DNA from: an uncultured Oscillospiraceae bacterium
GTDB lineage: Bacteria; Bacillota; Clostridia; Oscillospirales; Oscillospiraceae
Direction: 5' to 3'
DNA: 64,000 bases
Assembly (NCBI GenBank): GCA_947623745.1
Contig: CANQHN010000012.1
Span: 1-64,000 of the forward strand
This document shows positions 44,150 through 52,745 of this stretch, piece by piece. The notes under the pieces are model-generated. The model saw only the letters and a list, made by a program, of their open reading frames with translations. It made no database searches and had not been told where the DNA came from. Both the position numbers and the translations under genes were made by a program. Each line of letters begins with the position of its first letter. Positions within the stretch are counted from its first letter, which is position 1.

Positions 44150-45754
44150 TCACTCCGCCCAGGTCTCCTGCTCGCCTGGGAGGGCGGTGTGGGTGTTGGC
44201 CGCCTCCAGGACCTCATAGAAGGCCCAGTGTTCCGGGCCCATGTCGGTGAAGGTGTGCAGCTGCGTCAGGTGGGCGGCGATATACGCCTGGTCCGGCTCC
44301 CGGTCCAGAGCGCGGTCCAGGAGCGCGGCCCCCTCGGCCCGGGTGATGGGCGCGTCGGGGCGGAACCGGCCGTCCCCGTAGCCCTGGACCCAGCCGCGGC
44401 CGGCGGCGGTGCGGATGAGCCCCGCCGCCCAGTGTCCGGCCGGGACGTCGGAGAAGTCGGCGGGCAGGCTGGACCGGGCCGGCTGACTTCCCGCCGCGGA
44501 GAAGAAGTTCACCACCATGGCGGTGAACTCCGCCCGGGTGACGGAGGCGCTGGGGTCAAATACCCCCTCGCCCCTCCCCTGGACCACGTCCAGACCGGCC
44601 AGATAGTCCACCTGGGGGGTGTACCAGGCACCCTGGGGCACGTCGGAGAATACGGCGCCCCCCGCGGGCAGGTCCTCCCCCCTGGCCTGGGCCAGCAGGC
44701 GGGCCAGCATGGATGCCGCCTCCGACCGGGTCATGGAGCGGGCGGGCCGGAAGCTGCCGTCGGGCAGGCCGGAGAGGTAGGCGCCGTGGAGCTCCCCCTG
44801 GGGGACAGGCCCGCTTTCAGCCCCGCGGTCCGGCGCGGGTCCGGGACCGGACTCCGGCTCCGGCTCGGCGCCGGGTCCGGGGTCCGGCCTGGGTGCCGGC
44901 TCCGGTTCAGGGGCCGGTTCGGGCTCCGGTTCAGATTTCGGCTCCGGCTCCGGTTCCGGCTCCGGGGCCAGGCGGGGCAGCAGCTCGCTCTCCGCCGCGC
45001 CGCACACCTGACAGGTCCGGCTGCGGCTGCCCTCCCGGTCCGGGGTGGGCTCCGTGTCCACGGTCCAAGCGCCGAAGCGGTGGCCGACGGCCGGGGTCTC
45101 ATCCCCCTGGCAGGTGTAGCCGCACATCTGGCAGACGTAGGCGGTGTATCCCCCCTCGGTGCAGGTGGGGGCGGTGACAGCGGCGTCAAAGACGTGCTCC
45201 TCCAGCGCGGCGGCGCTCATGGCGAACCCCTCGCCGCAGAGGGGACAGCGGGCGCTGTCCGTGGAGGCGGCCTGATGGAGCGCCTCATTCACGCAGTCAT
45301 AGGTGGTCTGGACGGCGTGCTCGGCCGGGCAGGGCTCCAGCCGGAGCACGTTCAGCCAGAAGCCGTGGTCGCCGGGATCCAGGTCGCCGTTGATGGCGCC
45401 GCACGCCAGGCACATGGTCATTTTCCAGTGATGGCCGGTGTAGCCGTCGGTGTCCTGGAAGTCCGCGGCCTGGCCAAAGCTGCCGTCGGCCCGGACGCCG
45501 TCGGAATAGACGACCCCGTCCAGCGCCAGGGACGTGCCGCCGCCGGCGTACTCCGGCGCGTACAGCACCCAGAAGGTCCGGGTCTCCCCGCACGCGTTGC
45601 AGGGCAGGGTGTCGGTAGTCTCGGTAAAGGCCGGGATGACGTCCAGGATGTCCGGCTTTTGCGGTTCTGTCTCTGTTTCCGGGGCGGACAGGAGGCCGAG
45701 TGCAAGGACAGATGCAGCCAACGCGGCCCGTCGCGTCCGCGCTGTTTTTTTCAT
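44150..45754 (-). CDS. Surface protein with CxxC repeats and three S-layer homology domains
   Basis: A 534-residue exported protein. ATG 45754 follows GGAGGG. After an N-terminal signal peptide comes a region with five CxxC pairs (LPCNACG, CLACG, CPLCG, CQMCG, CQVCG), including the ATCTExGY-like unit common in clostridial surface proteins. Then a Pro/Glu repeat spacer (about residues 265-325; a likely cell-wall-spanning rod) and three SLH domains (LPDGSFRPARSMTRSEAASML, FDPSASVTRAEFTAMVV, RFRPDAPITRAEGAALL), which anchor proteins to wall polymers. Role unknown; it may be an adhesin or scaffold. Confidence 0.88.
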   Translation of the reverse strand: MKKTARTRRAALAASVLALGLLSAPETETEPQKPDILDVIPAFTETTDTLPCNACGETRTFWVLYAPEYAGGGTSLALDGVVYSDGVRADGSFGQAADFQDTDGYTGHHWKMTMCLACGAINGDLDPGDHGFWLNVLRLEPCPAEHAVQTTYDCVNEALHQAASTDSARCPLCGEGFAMSAAALEEHVFDAAVTAPTCTEGGYTAYVCQMCGYTCQGDETPAVGHRFGAWTVDTEPTPDREGSRSRTCQVCGAAESELLPRLAPEPEPEPEPKSEPEPEPAPEPEPAPRPDPGPGAEPEPESGPGPAPDRGAESGPVPQGELHGAYLSGLPDGSFRPARSMTRSEAASMLARLLAQARGEDLPAGGAVFSDVPQGAWYTPQVDYLAGLDVVQGRGEGVFDPSASVTRAEFTAMVVNFFSAAGSQPARSSLPADFSDVPAGHWAAGLIRTAAGRGWVQGYGDGRFRPDAPITRAEGAALLDRALDREPDQAYIAAHLTQLHTFTDMGPEHWAFYEVLEAANTHTALPGEQETWAE

Positions 45755-45881
45755 TGGGTATCCCTCCAATCCCAGTGGTTTGGGATGGCCGTCGCCCCGT
45801 CGGGGGCGTTCACGGCCCCCACACTAGCGTATGCCGGCGGGGACGGAGAGGTGACGGAGGGCGCGGGCGGGCGTTTTGTGC

Positions 45882-45910
45882 TGGACTTATGGGCCGCCGT
45901 GGGGTATAAT
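45882..45910 (+). promoter_or_regulatory. galK promoter
   Basis: TGGACT (45882-45887), 17-base spacer, TATAAT (45905-45910), about 58 bp before galK. Confidence 0.6.
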
Positions 45911-45967
45911 TTTGACAGCGCCGCCGCAGGCGCGGCGGCAAAGAACAGAGGATGAGGTGGTAGGGAC

Positions 45968-47263
45968 ATGGGCTCCTGCGGACAGCTTTTGAATGCCCTG
46001 CGGGGCGGGCGCTGGGACGCCGCCTTGGCCGCCCTGTACGCCCTGGACGGCGGGGAGGACTCCCTCCGGGCCGCGCGGGCGCGGGCGGAGCGGGTGACAG
46101 AGGGATTTTTGCGCACCTTCGGGGACCGGGAGGGGGCCGCTTTGTACAGCGGCCCAGGCCGCACCGAGATCGGCGGCAACCACACCGACCACCAGCACGG
46201 CCGCGTCCTGTGCGGCAGCGTGGATATGGACCTGCTCTCCTGCGCCGCCCCCAACGGCGGGCGGGCAGTGCGCATTCTGTCCGAGGGCTACCCCGCCCTG
46301 GAGGTGGACCTGGACGATCTGGCCCCGAGGGAGGGGGAGAAAAACACCTCCGCCGCCTTGGTGCGGGGGGTGGCGGCCAGGATCTCTGCCCTGGGATATG
46401 GGCTGGGCGGATTTGACGCCTATGCCGCCTCCACCGTCCTGTCCGGCTCGGGCCTGTCCTCCTCGGCGGCCTACGAGGTGCTCATCGGGACGATCTTCAA
46501 CCACCTGTTCTGCGGCGGGGCGCTGGACGCGGTAAAGATCGCTAAAATCGGCCAGTACGCCGAGAACGTCTACTTCGGCAAGCCCTGCGGGCTCATGGAC
46601 CAGATGGGCTCCGCCGTGGGGGGCGCGGTGGCCATCGACTTCGCCGACCCGGCTGACCCCATCGTCAAACGGGTCGATTACGATTTCAGCTGGTCCGGCC
46701 ACGCTCTGTGTATCGTGGACACCGGCTCCTGCCACGCCGATCTCACCGACGACTACGCGGACATCACCCGGGAGATGGGGGCGGTGGCCGCCCACTTCGG
46801 AAAGCAAGTCCTCCGGGACGTGCCTGAGGCGGATTTCCGCTCGGAGCTGCCCGCGCTGCGCGCGGCATGCGGCGACCGGGCGGTGCTGCGGGCCATGCAC
46901 TTCTACGCCGACGACCGCCGGGCCGCCCAGGAGGCCCAGGCCCTGGAGCGGGGCAGCTTCGCCGACTTTCTGGCCCTGGTGAACCAGTCCGGCCGGTCCT
47001 CCGAGCTGCTGCTGCAAAACACCTGGTCCCCCGCCGACCCCAGGCAGCAGGCCATCCCCCTGGCCCTGGCCGTGGGCCGGGAGCTGCTGGAGGGGACCGG
47101 GGCCATCCGGGTCCACGGCGGTGGGTTCGCCGGGACCATCCAGGCCTTTGTGCCCAATGAGCGGCTGGCGGCCTTCCGGGCCGGGATGGAGGCCCTGCTG
47201 GGCCGGGGCAAGTGCCACGTGCTGCACATCCGTCCCCAGGGCGGGTGCGTCGTTGCGGAGTGA
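45968..47263 (+). CDS. galK: Galactokinase
   Basis: A 431-residue GHMP kinase that phosphorylates galactose at C1. The galactokinase signature is GRTEIGGNHTDHQHGRVL and the ATP loop is SGSGLSSSAAYEV; a third motif is GTGAIRVHGGGFAGT. It is longer than the usual ~390 residues by an N-terminal extension of about 40. ATG 45968 is followed in the same operon by galT. No galE, galM or sugar transporter is near, so the Leloir pathway must be completed elsewhere. Confidence 0.95.
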   Translation: MGSCGQLLNALRGGRWDAALAALYALDGGEDSLRAARARAERVTEGFLRTFGDREGAALYSGPGRTEIGGNHTDHQHGRVLCGSVDMDLLSCAAPNGGRAVRILSEGYPALEVDLDDLAPREGEKNTSAALVRGVAARISALGYGLGGFDAYAASTVLSGSGLSSSAAYEVLIGTIFNHLFCGGALDAVKIAKIGQYAENVYFGKPCGLMDQMGSAVGGAVAIDFADPADPIVKRVDYDFSWSGHALCIVDTGSCHADLTDDYADITREMGAVAAHFGKQVLRDVPEADFRSELPALRAACGDRAVLRAMHFYADDRRAAQEAQALERGSFADFLALVNQSGRSSELLLQNTWSPADPRQQAIPLALAVGRELLEGTGAIRVHGGGFAGTIQAFVPNERLAAFRAGMEALLGRGKCHVLHIRPQGGCVVAE

Positions 47264-47273
47264 GGTGAGCAAG

Positions 47274-48764
47274 GTGATAAATGAGGCAATCTCCAAGCTG
47301 GTGACCTACGCCCTGCGCGCCGGGCTGATCGAGGAAACGGAGCGCATTTGGGCGGTCAACACGATACTAGACGTATTAAAATTAGATAATTATACAGAAC
47401 CAAATCAGAAGTGGGGCGACATCGACCTGGCCCCCGTGCTGGAGGAGCTGCTGGACGACGCCCACGCCCGGGGCGTCCTGGCGGAAAACTCTGTGGTCTA
47501 CCGGGACCTGTTCGACAGCGAGCTTATGGGCCGCCTGACGCCCCGGCCGGCCCAGGTCATTGAGAAGTTCCAGACGCTGTACGCCCAGTCACCCAAGGCG
47601 GCCACCGACTGGTACTATACCTTCTCCCAAGACACCAACTACATCCGCCGGGATCGGATCGCAAAGGACATGCAGTGGAAGGCCCCCACGGAGTACGGCG
47701 ACCTGGATATCACCATCAACCTGTCCAAGCCGGAGAAGGACCCCAAGGCCATCGCCGCTGCCCGGAACCTGCCCGCCTCCGCCTACCCCCGCTGCCAGCT
47801 GTGCGCCGAGAACGAGGGCTACGCCGGCCGGGTCAACCACCCGGCACGACAGAACCACCGCATCGTGCCCATCACCATCAACGGGTCCCCCTGGTTTTTG
47901 CAGTACAGTCCCTATGTGTACTACAACGAACACTGCATCTGCCTCAATCGGGAGCATGTGCCCATGAAAATCGACCGAGCCTGCTTCGCCAAACTGCTGG
48001 ACTTCGTGGGCCAGTTCCCCCACTACTTCGTGGGCTCCAACGCCGACCTGCCTATCGTGGGCGGCTCCATCCTGGCCCACGACCACTTCCAGGGCGGTCG
48101 GTACACCTTCGCTATGGAGAAAGCGCCCGTGGAGACCCCCTTTACCTTCCCCGGCTTTGAGGATGTGACGGCGGGAATCGTGAAATGGCCCATGTCGGTG
48201 ATCCGCATCACGGCGGATGACCCGGCCCGCTTAGTCGATTTGGCGGACAGGATTTTGACGGCCTGGCGGGGCTACACCGACGAGAGCGCGGTGATCTACG
48301 CCGAGACGGAGGGTGTCCCCCACAACACCATCACCCCCATCGCCCGGCGGCGCGGCGAAAAATTTGAGTTGGACCTGGTCCTCCGCAACAACCTGACCAC
48401 GCCGGAGCACCCCCTGGGGCTGTACCACCCCCACGCGGAGCTGCACCACATCAAGAAGGAGAACATCGGACTGATCGAGGTGATGGGTCTGGCGGTCCTC
48501 CCCGCCCGGCTGAAAGCCGAGCTGGCCGCTGTGGCCGACGCGCTGGTGTCCGGCGCGGACCTGCGCTCCAGCGAGCTGACGGAGAAGCACGCCGACTGGG
48601 CGGAAGGCTTCCGAGACAAGTACAATTTCACCCCGGAGAACGCCCTGGGTATCGTGGAGAAGGAGACCGGTCTGGTGTTCGCCCAGGTGCTGGAGCACGC
48701 CGGAGTGTACAAGCGCACCCCCGAGGGCCGGGCGGCCTTCCTGCGGTTTTTGGAGCGGATCTGA
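47274..48764 (+). CDS. galT: Galactose-1-phosphate uridylyltransferase (class II)
   Basis: A 496-residue class II (Firmicutes-type) GalT that exchanges UMP between UDP-glucose and galactose-1-phosphate. GTG 47274, after GAGGTGA, gives MINEAISKLVTYAL, the usual start of the type; GTG 47265 is possible. Seen: NLPASAYPRCQLCAENEGYAGR, NEHCICLNREHVPM, GGSILAHDHFQGG (histidine motif) and GLYHPHAELHHIKKENIG. A short AT-rich stretch near 47360-47405 encodes ILDVLKLDNYTEPN. The gene is 10 bp after galK. Confidence 0.94.
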   Translation: MINEAISKLVTYALRAGLIEETERIWAVNTILDVLKLDNYTEPNQKWGDIDLAPVLEELLDDAHARGVLAENSVVYRDLFDSELMGRLTPRPAQVIEKFQTLYAQSPKAATDWYYTFSQDTNYIRRDRIAKDMQWKAPTEYGDLDITINLSKPEKDPKAIAAARNLPASAYPRCQLCAENEGYAGRVNHPARQNHRIVPITINGSPWFLQYSPYVYYNEHCICLNREHVPMKIDRACFAKLLDFVGQFPHYFVGSNADLPIVGGSILAHDHFQGGRYTFAMEKAPVETPFTFPGFEDVTAGIVKWPMSVIRITADDPARLVDLADRILTAWRGYTDESAVIYAETEGVPHNTITPIARRRGEKFELDLVLRNNLTTPEHPLGLYHPHAELHHIKKENIGLIEVMGLAVLPARLKAELAAVADALVSGADLRSSELTEKHADWAEGFRDKYNFTPENALGIVEKETGLVFAQVLEHAGVYKRTPEGRAAFLRFLERI

Positions 48765-48774
48765 ACAAAGAAAG

Positions 48775-48808
48775 AGGGCGGCCCGGAGGTTCCGGGCCGC
48801 CCTTTTTT
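48775..48808 (+). terminator. Terminator after galT
   Basis: A perfect 13-bp stem (48775-48787 with 48791-48803), loop GGT, followed by TTTTTT. It separates galT from the convergent transporter operon. Confidence 0.92.
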
Positions 48809-48822
48809 GGACGGGAGACCAA

Positions 48823-50802
48823 TCAGATCGAGATCTTCAGACCCTTGCGCTTGGCCAGGATCACCTGGATGGCGACGATAACGGCAAACAGGGCCAGACC
48901 GATGATATCGCTGGTCACGTTGCTGTTGATCAGCAGGACGGAGGTGACGGCGGCGGCCACGCGGACAATAATGGGTACCTTGGTGAACAGGAAGCCCTCC
49001 GCGGCCACGCTGATGAGGGCCACGCCGATGACAGAGGTGATGAGGATCCAAATGCCGCTGAGGACAGTCACACCCTCCAGCAGCAGGCCCTGGTTGTACA
49101 CGAACATGTAGGGGACGATGAAGCCGGCGATGGCCAGCTTGACCGACATCCAGCCTGTCTTCATGGCGTTGCCGCCGGAGATGCCGGCCGCGGCGAAGGA
49201 GGCCAGGGCCACGGGAGGCGTCAGGTTGGCGAACATGGCGAAGTAGAAGCAGAACATGTGGGCGGCCAGGTCGGGGATGTCCAGCTTCACCAGGGCGGGG
49301 GCCGCGATGGTGGCGGTGATCAGGTAGGAGGGGATGGAGGGCAGGCCCATGCCCAGGATCATACAGGTCACCATGGTGAACAGCAGGGTGAGGAACAGGC
49401 TCCTCTGGCCGATGCCGATGATGGCCGCGGAGATGTTCAGGGCGAAGCCGGTCAGGCTGCACACGCCCACGATGATGCCCACACAGGCGCAGCTGATGGC
49501 CACGGAGACGGTGGAGCGGGCGGCCTGGGCGAAGGCGTCGTAGATGTCCTTCAGGGACATGCGGCTCACCGGCCGCAGCTCGGCCACCACGATGGTCAGG
49601 ACGATGGTCCAGAAGGCGATCTTCAGCACCGTCCAGCCGGAGGCGAAGAGCATAATCACCAGGAAGGCGATGGGGATGACCAGGTGGCCGCGCTCCATAA
49701 AGACCTGGCCGACCTTGGGCAGCTGGTCGCGGGGCAGGCCGAACATCTTCTCCTTGTTGGCGCGCAGCTGCACCTGGAAGAGGATGCCGCAGTAGTAGAC
49801 GATGGCGGGGATCACCGCCGCCTTGACAATGACGGCGTACTGGACGCCCAGAGTCTCAGCCATGACGAAGGCCGCGGCGCCCATGATGGGGGGCATCAGC
49901 TGGCCGCCCACCGAGGCGGTGGCGACCACGGCGCCGGAGAACTCGCTGGAGTAGCCGTTCTTCTTCATCAGGGGGATGGTGAAGGAGCCGGTGGTGACCA
50001 CCACGGCCACGGCGGCGCCGTTGATCATGCCCAGCAGGCCGGAGGCGATGACACCCACCTTGGCCGGGCCGCCCTTGGTGCCGCCGGCGGCGGCGCTGGC
50101 AAGGTCGTTGAACAGCTGGCCCATGCCGCACTTGTTCATGACCTCACCGAAGATGATGAACAGGACGATGTAGGTGGCCGACACCTTGATGGACGAGCCG
50201 TAGATGCCGTACACGTCGATGGTCAGGTACTGGATGATCTTGGTCCAGCTGTAGCCCCGGTGCATGAAGATGCCGGGCACATACCGGCCGAACAGACCAT
50301 ATAAGATGAAGATGATGGACAAAATTGGCAGCGCCGCGCCGCTGATGCGGCGGGTGGCCTCCAGCACCAGGACCACCAGGATGGTGCCCATGACCACGTC
50401 CATGGTGGAGGGCTTGAAGCCGGTGGAGATGAAGGTGTCGTAGCGGGCAAAGACGTAGATGGGCTCGGCCAGGGACAGGAGGACAAAGACCCAGTCGTAA
50501 ATGGCCACTTTCTTGCGGGAGGCCTTCTCCCAGGCGGGGTAGAGCACGAAGCTCAGGATCAGGATGAGGCCCACGTGGATGGCGTGGTGCTTCAGGTTGA
50601 CCATCTGCATCAGGCGGATGCCGGAGGCGTAGGCCAGATGGTAGACAGTGAACAGGAAGCAGAACAGGGACAGGGCCTTGGCCGGGATGCCGGTGAACTT
50701 GCGGGTGCGGGCGGCCTTCTCATGCTTTTCCAGCATGGCCTCCTGCTTGGCCAGTTCTTCCGCGGTCAGTTCCTGATGCAAAATGTTGTTTTCCTCAGAC
50801 AA
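48823..50802 (-). CDS. TAXI-type TRAP transporter fused permease
   Basis: A 659-residue membrane protein in which the small (DctQ-like) and large (DctM-like) TRAP permease parts are joined, as in TAXI systems. About 16-18 hydrophobic segments are visible. The DctM part shows GMINGAAVAVVVTTGSFTIPLMKKNGY, GAVVATASVGGQLMPPIMGAAAFVMAE and GMGLPSIPSYLITATIAAPAL. I chose TTG 50802, giving LSEENNILHQE, ten bases after AGGAGG; the frame continues upstream only inside the DUF1850 gene. It overlaps that gene by 8 bases. Such transporters use a sodium or proton gradient to take up organic acids. Confidence 0.9.
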   Translation of the reverse strand: MSEENNILHQELTAEELAKQEAMLEKHEKAARTRKFTGIPAKALSLFCFLFTVYHLAYASGIRLMQMVNLKHHAIHVGLILILSFVLYPAWEKASRKKVAIYDWVFVLLSLAEPIYVFARYDTFISTGFKPSTMDVVMGTILVVLVLEATRRISGAALPILSIIFILYGLFGRYVPGIFMHRGYSWTKIIQYLTIDVYGIYGSSIKVSATYIVLFIIFGEVMNKCGMGQLFNDLASAAAGGTKGGPAKVGVIASGLLGMINGAAVAVVVTTGSFTIPLMKKNGYSSEFSGAVVATASVGGQLMPPIMGAAAFVMAETLGVQYAVIVKAAVIPAIVYYCGILFQVQLRANKEKMFGLPRDQLPKVGQVFMERGHLVIPIAFLVIMLFASGWTVLKIAFWTIVLTIVVAELRPVSRMSLKDIYDAFAQAARSTVSVAISCACVGIIVGVCSLTGFALNISAAIIGIGQRSLFLTLLFTMVTCMILGMGLPSIPSYLITATIAAPALVKLDIPDLAAHMFCFYFAMFANLTPPVALASFAAAGISGGNAMKTGWMSVKLAIAGFIVPYMFVYNQGLLLEGVTVLSGIWILITSVIGVALISVAAEGFLFTKVPIIVRVAAAVTSVLLINSNVTSDIIGLALFAVIVAIQVILAKRKGLKISI

Positions 50803-51319
50803 GGCGGAACAACCTCCTTTGGATTTCGATTTCGCAAGTGACAAAGCTGTGGTGGGGCAGGTCGGCAAAGTAGAGGATGGGCTGCCCGTTGAGCAGCAGG
50901 TCCTTCATGTTGACCTGCGAGGTGATCCAGTTGAAGCGGGGAAAGACGGAGTTGATGCCGTCCATGTGGACCAGGCCGTCGTCCCCCACGTAGGTTTCCA
51001 CATCCATGGTGTCCGGGATGCCGGCCCCGTAGCCGCCGACCTCGATGCGGTCCAGCAGGAAGGAGCCGTCAGACTGAATGAAGTAGTACTCGTTCCAGGG
51101 CACGTGCTCGAAGGAGTGGGTCAGCTCCACGGCCACCTGGTCGCCGACCTGGACCGGACAGGTGAGGATGACCTCCCCCGTCTTTTGGTAGGACAGGCGC
51201 AGCGTCATGACCGGGGAGAGCAGCCAGACCGCCCCGGCCGCCAGGGCGGCCAAAAGCAGGACCAGCGCGACGGGGACAAGAGAGCGGCGCTTGTTTCCTT
51301 TGGTAGGTTCCGTTTTCAT
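50795..51319 (-). CDS. DUF1850 protein of the TAXI-TRAP operon
   Basis: A 174-residue protein with one N-terminal membrane helix (VALVLLLAALAAGAVWLL) and an outside domain with the DUF1850 pattern: VAVELTHSFEHVPWNEYYFI, LDRIEVGGYGAGIP, ISTQVNMKD-like end. DUF1850 genes often accompany TAXI-TRAP permeases; their role is unknown. The coupling here (8-base overlap with the permease) supports a working partnership at the membrane. Confidence 0.8.
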   Translation of the reverse strand: MKTEPTKGNKRRSLVPVALVLLLAALAAGAVWLLSPVMTLRLSYQKTGEVILTCPVQVGDQVAVELTHSFEHVPWNEYYFIQSDGSFLLDRIEVGGYGAGIPDTMDVETYVGDDGLVHMDGINSVFPRFNWITSQVNMKDLLLNGQPILYFADLPHHSFVTCEIEIQRRLFRLV

Positions 51320-51394
51320 TTCTCTCTCAAAAAGAGCGGCGGCGCGGGGGGCGGAAACCGCCGCCCGCGCCGCTGCAGCTCAGGGTCAGGAAAA

Positions 51395-52459
51395 TCAGTC
51401 GATATAGCCGTTGTCCTTCCAGAACTGCTCCGCGCCGGGGTGCAGGGGCAGCTGGATGTCGCTCACGCCGAAGGTGATGTCGATGTTCTTGTCAGCGGCG
51501 TTGTGGGAGGCCTTGATGGTGCCGATGTTCTCGAAGATGCCGGTCAGCATGTCGTAGACCATCTCGTCGGACAGGTCCTCGCGCACCAGCATGATGTTGT
51601 AGACGAACACGCCCTCAACGTCCTCGGTGTTGTTGTAGGTGCCGGCGGGGATGACGGAGGCGGCGTAGTAGGGGTAGTCGGAGACCAGCTTGTCGCGGCC
51701 GGCGCCGTCGATGGGGACGATGACCATGTCATAGCTGGTGGCCAGCTCGGTGACGGAGGCGTTGGGCAGGCCGGAGGTGACGAACACGGCGTCGCACTGG
51801 CCGTTCTTCATGTTGTCGATGGCCTCGCCGTAAGCCAGGTAGTCGGGGGTGATGTCGTCATAGGACATGCCATAGGCGGACAGGATCATGCGGGCGTTGA
51901 TCTCCACGCCGGAGTTGGCGGCGCCCACGCCCACGCGCTTGCCGCGCAGGTCCTCGACGGAGTTGATGCCGGTGCCCTTCACGGTGACCAGCTGCACGTA
52001 GTTGGGCCACAGGCGCATCATGGCCTTCAGGTGGGTGTCGGGCTCGGTGCCCTCATAGGCGCCGGTGCCGGTGTAGGCCTGCATGACGGAGTCCTGCATG
52101 GCGATGGCGATCTCCACGTCGCCGTCCTGGAGCAGCTGGATGTTCTCAGCGGAGGCGGCAGTGGCCTGCGCGGTGGTCTTATAGCCCCAGTCGCCCAGAG
52201 CGGTGCCGAAGGCGCCGCCGATGGGGAAGTAGACGCCGGAGGTCGGGCCGGTGCCGACGGTGATGAACTCCTGAGCGCGCTGCTCGGGGGTCAGGCCCTT
52301 GGAGGCGGCGGGAGCGCTGGCGTCAGGCGCGGAAGCGGCGGGAGCGCTGGCAGCGGGGGCGGAGGCGGCGGGAGTGGAGGCAGCGGGAGTACCGCCGCCG
52401 CAGGCGGCCAGGGACAGCACCATGGCGCCCGCCAGAGCGAGGGCAAGGATCTTCTTCAT
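51395..52459 (-). CDS. TAXI-family TRAP substrate-binding lipoprotein
   Basis: A 354-residue solute receptor. ATG 52459 follows AAAGGAG; a TTG 21 bases earlier starts inside that region. The signal peptide has lipobox LAAC, then a Pro/Ala/Ser repeat tether (AASAPAASAPAASAP). The TAXI domain begins FITVGTGPTSGVYFPIGGAF, then ENIQLLQDGDVEIAIAMQDSV, LRGKRVGVGAANSGVE and CDAVFVTSGLPN. The family binds glutamate, 2-oxoglutarate or similar anions. It is the promoter-proximal gene of the three. Confidence 0.93.
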   Translation of the reverse strand: MKKILALALAGAMVLSLAACGGGTPAASTPAASAPAASAPAASAPDASAPAASKGLTPEQRAQEFITVGTGPTSGVYFPIGGAFGTALGDWGYKTTAQATAASAENIQLLQDGDVEIAIAMQDSVMQAYTGTGAYEGTEPDTHLKAMMRLWPNYVQLVTVKGTGINSVEDLRGKRVGVGAANSGVEINARMILSAYGMSYDDITPDYLAYGEAIDNMKNGQCDAVFVTSGLPNASVTELATSYDMVIVPIDGAGRDKLVSDYPYYAASVIPAGTYNNTEDVEGVFVYNIMLVREDLSDEMVYDMLTGIFENIGTIKASHNAADKNIDITFGVSDIQLPLHPGAEQFWKDNGYID

Positions 52460-52573
52460 GTTCGTTTTCTCCTTTTTCAAAACTTATTTCAACGGCACAC
52501 ACGCCGAGGAAATACCGGTCCGCGGGGAGAAATGGACCCACTGGCCCAATGTGCTATTTAACGATTTATTAAC

Positions 52574-52602
52574 ATTTTAAGGAAAAAGCCGGACCCCGTC
52601 AA
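52574..52602 (-). promoter_or_regulatory. Promoter of the TAXI-TRAP operon
   Basis: On the minus strand: TTGACG (52602-52597), 17-base spacer, TAAAAT (52579-52574). Confidence 0.8.
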
Positions 52603-52632
52603 TGAAATCGGGGTATATGGTAGGGTTTCGGG

Positions 52633-52660
52633 GGGGAACGGTCAAAGTTTTCCGGGGAAC
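52633..52660. promoter_or_regulatory. Direct repeat between divergent promoters (candidate LytTR site)
   Basis: GGGGAAC occurs at 52633-52639 and 52654-52660, exactly 21 bases apart, between the transporter promoter and the kinase promoter. On the minus strand the copies read GTTCCCC, preceded by ACC or CG. LytTR regulators bind two short direct repeats about 21 bases apart, and a LytTR regulator is encoded nearby. Confidence 0.45.
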
Positions 52661-52673
52661 CGCAGAGCGCTCC

Positions 52674-52702
52674 TTGAAAAATCTGTCCCGAAGTGGTACA
52701 CT
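52674..52702 (+). promoter_or_regulatory. Promoter of the LytS/LytTR operon
   Basis: TTGAAA (52674-52679), 17-base spacer, TACACT (52697-52702), 43 bases before the kinase start. Confidence 0.75.
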
Positions 52703-52745
52703 TGGAGCCGGGATTGAGAGCGGAGCGGGAGAGGAGCGCGCGGCT

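Noticed and set aside
44810-44990. Repeated CCGGAGCC-like units
   Set aside because: They encode the Pro/Glu rod of the SLH protein in frame, so they are a coding repeat and not a CRISPR or regulatory array.
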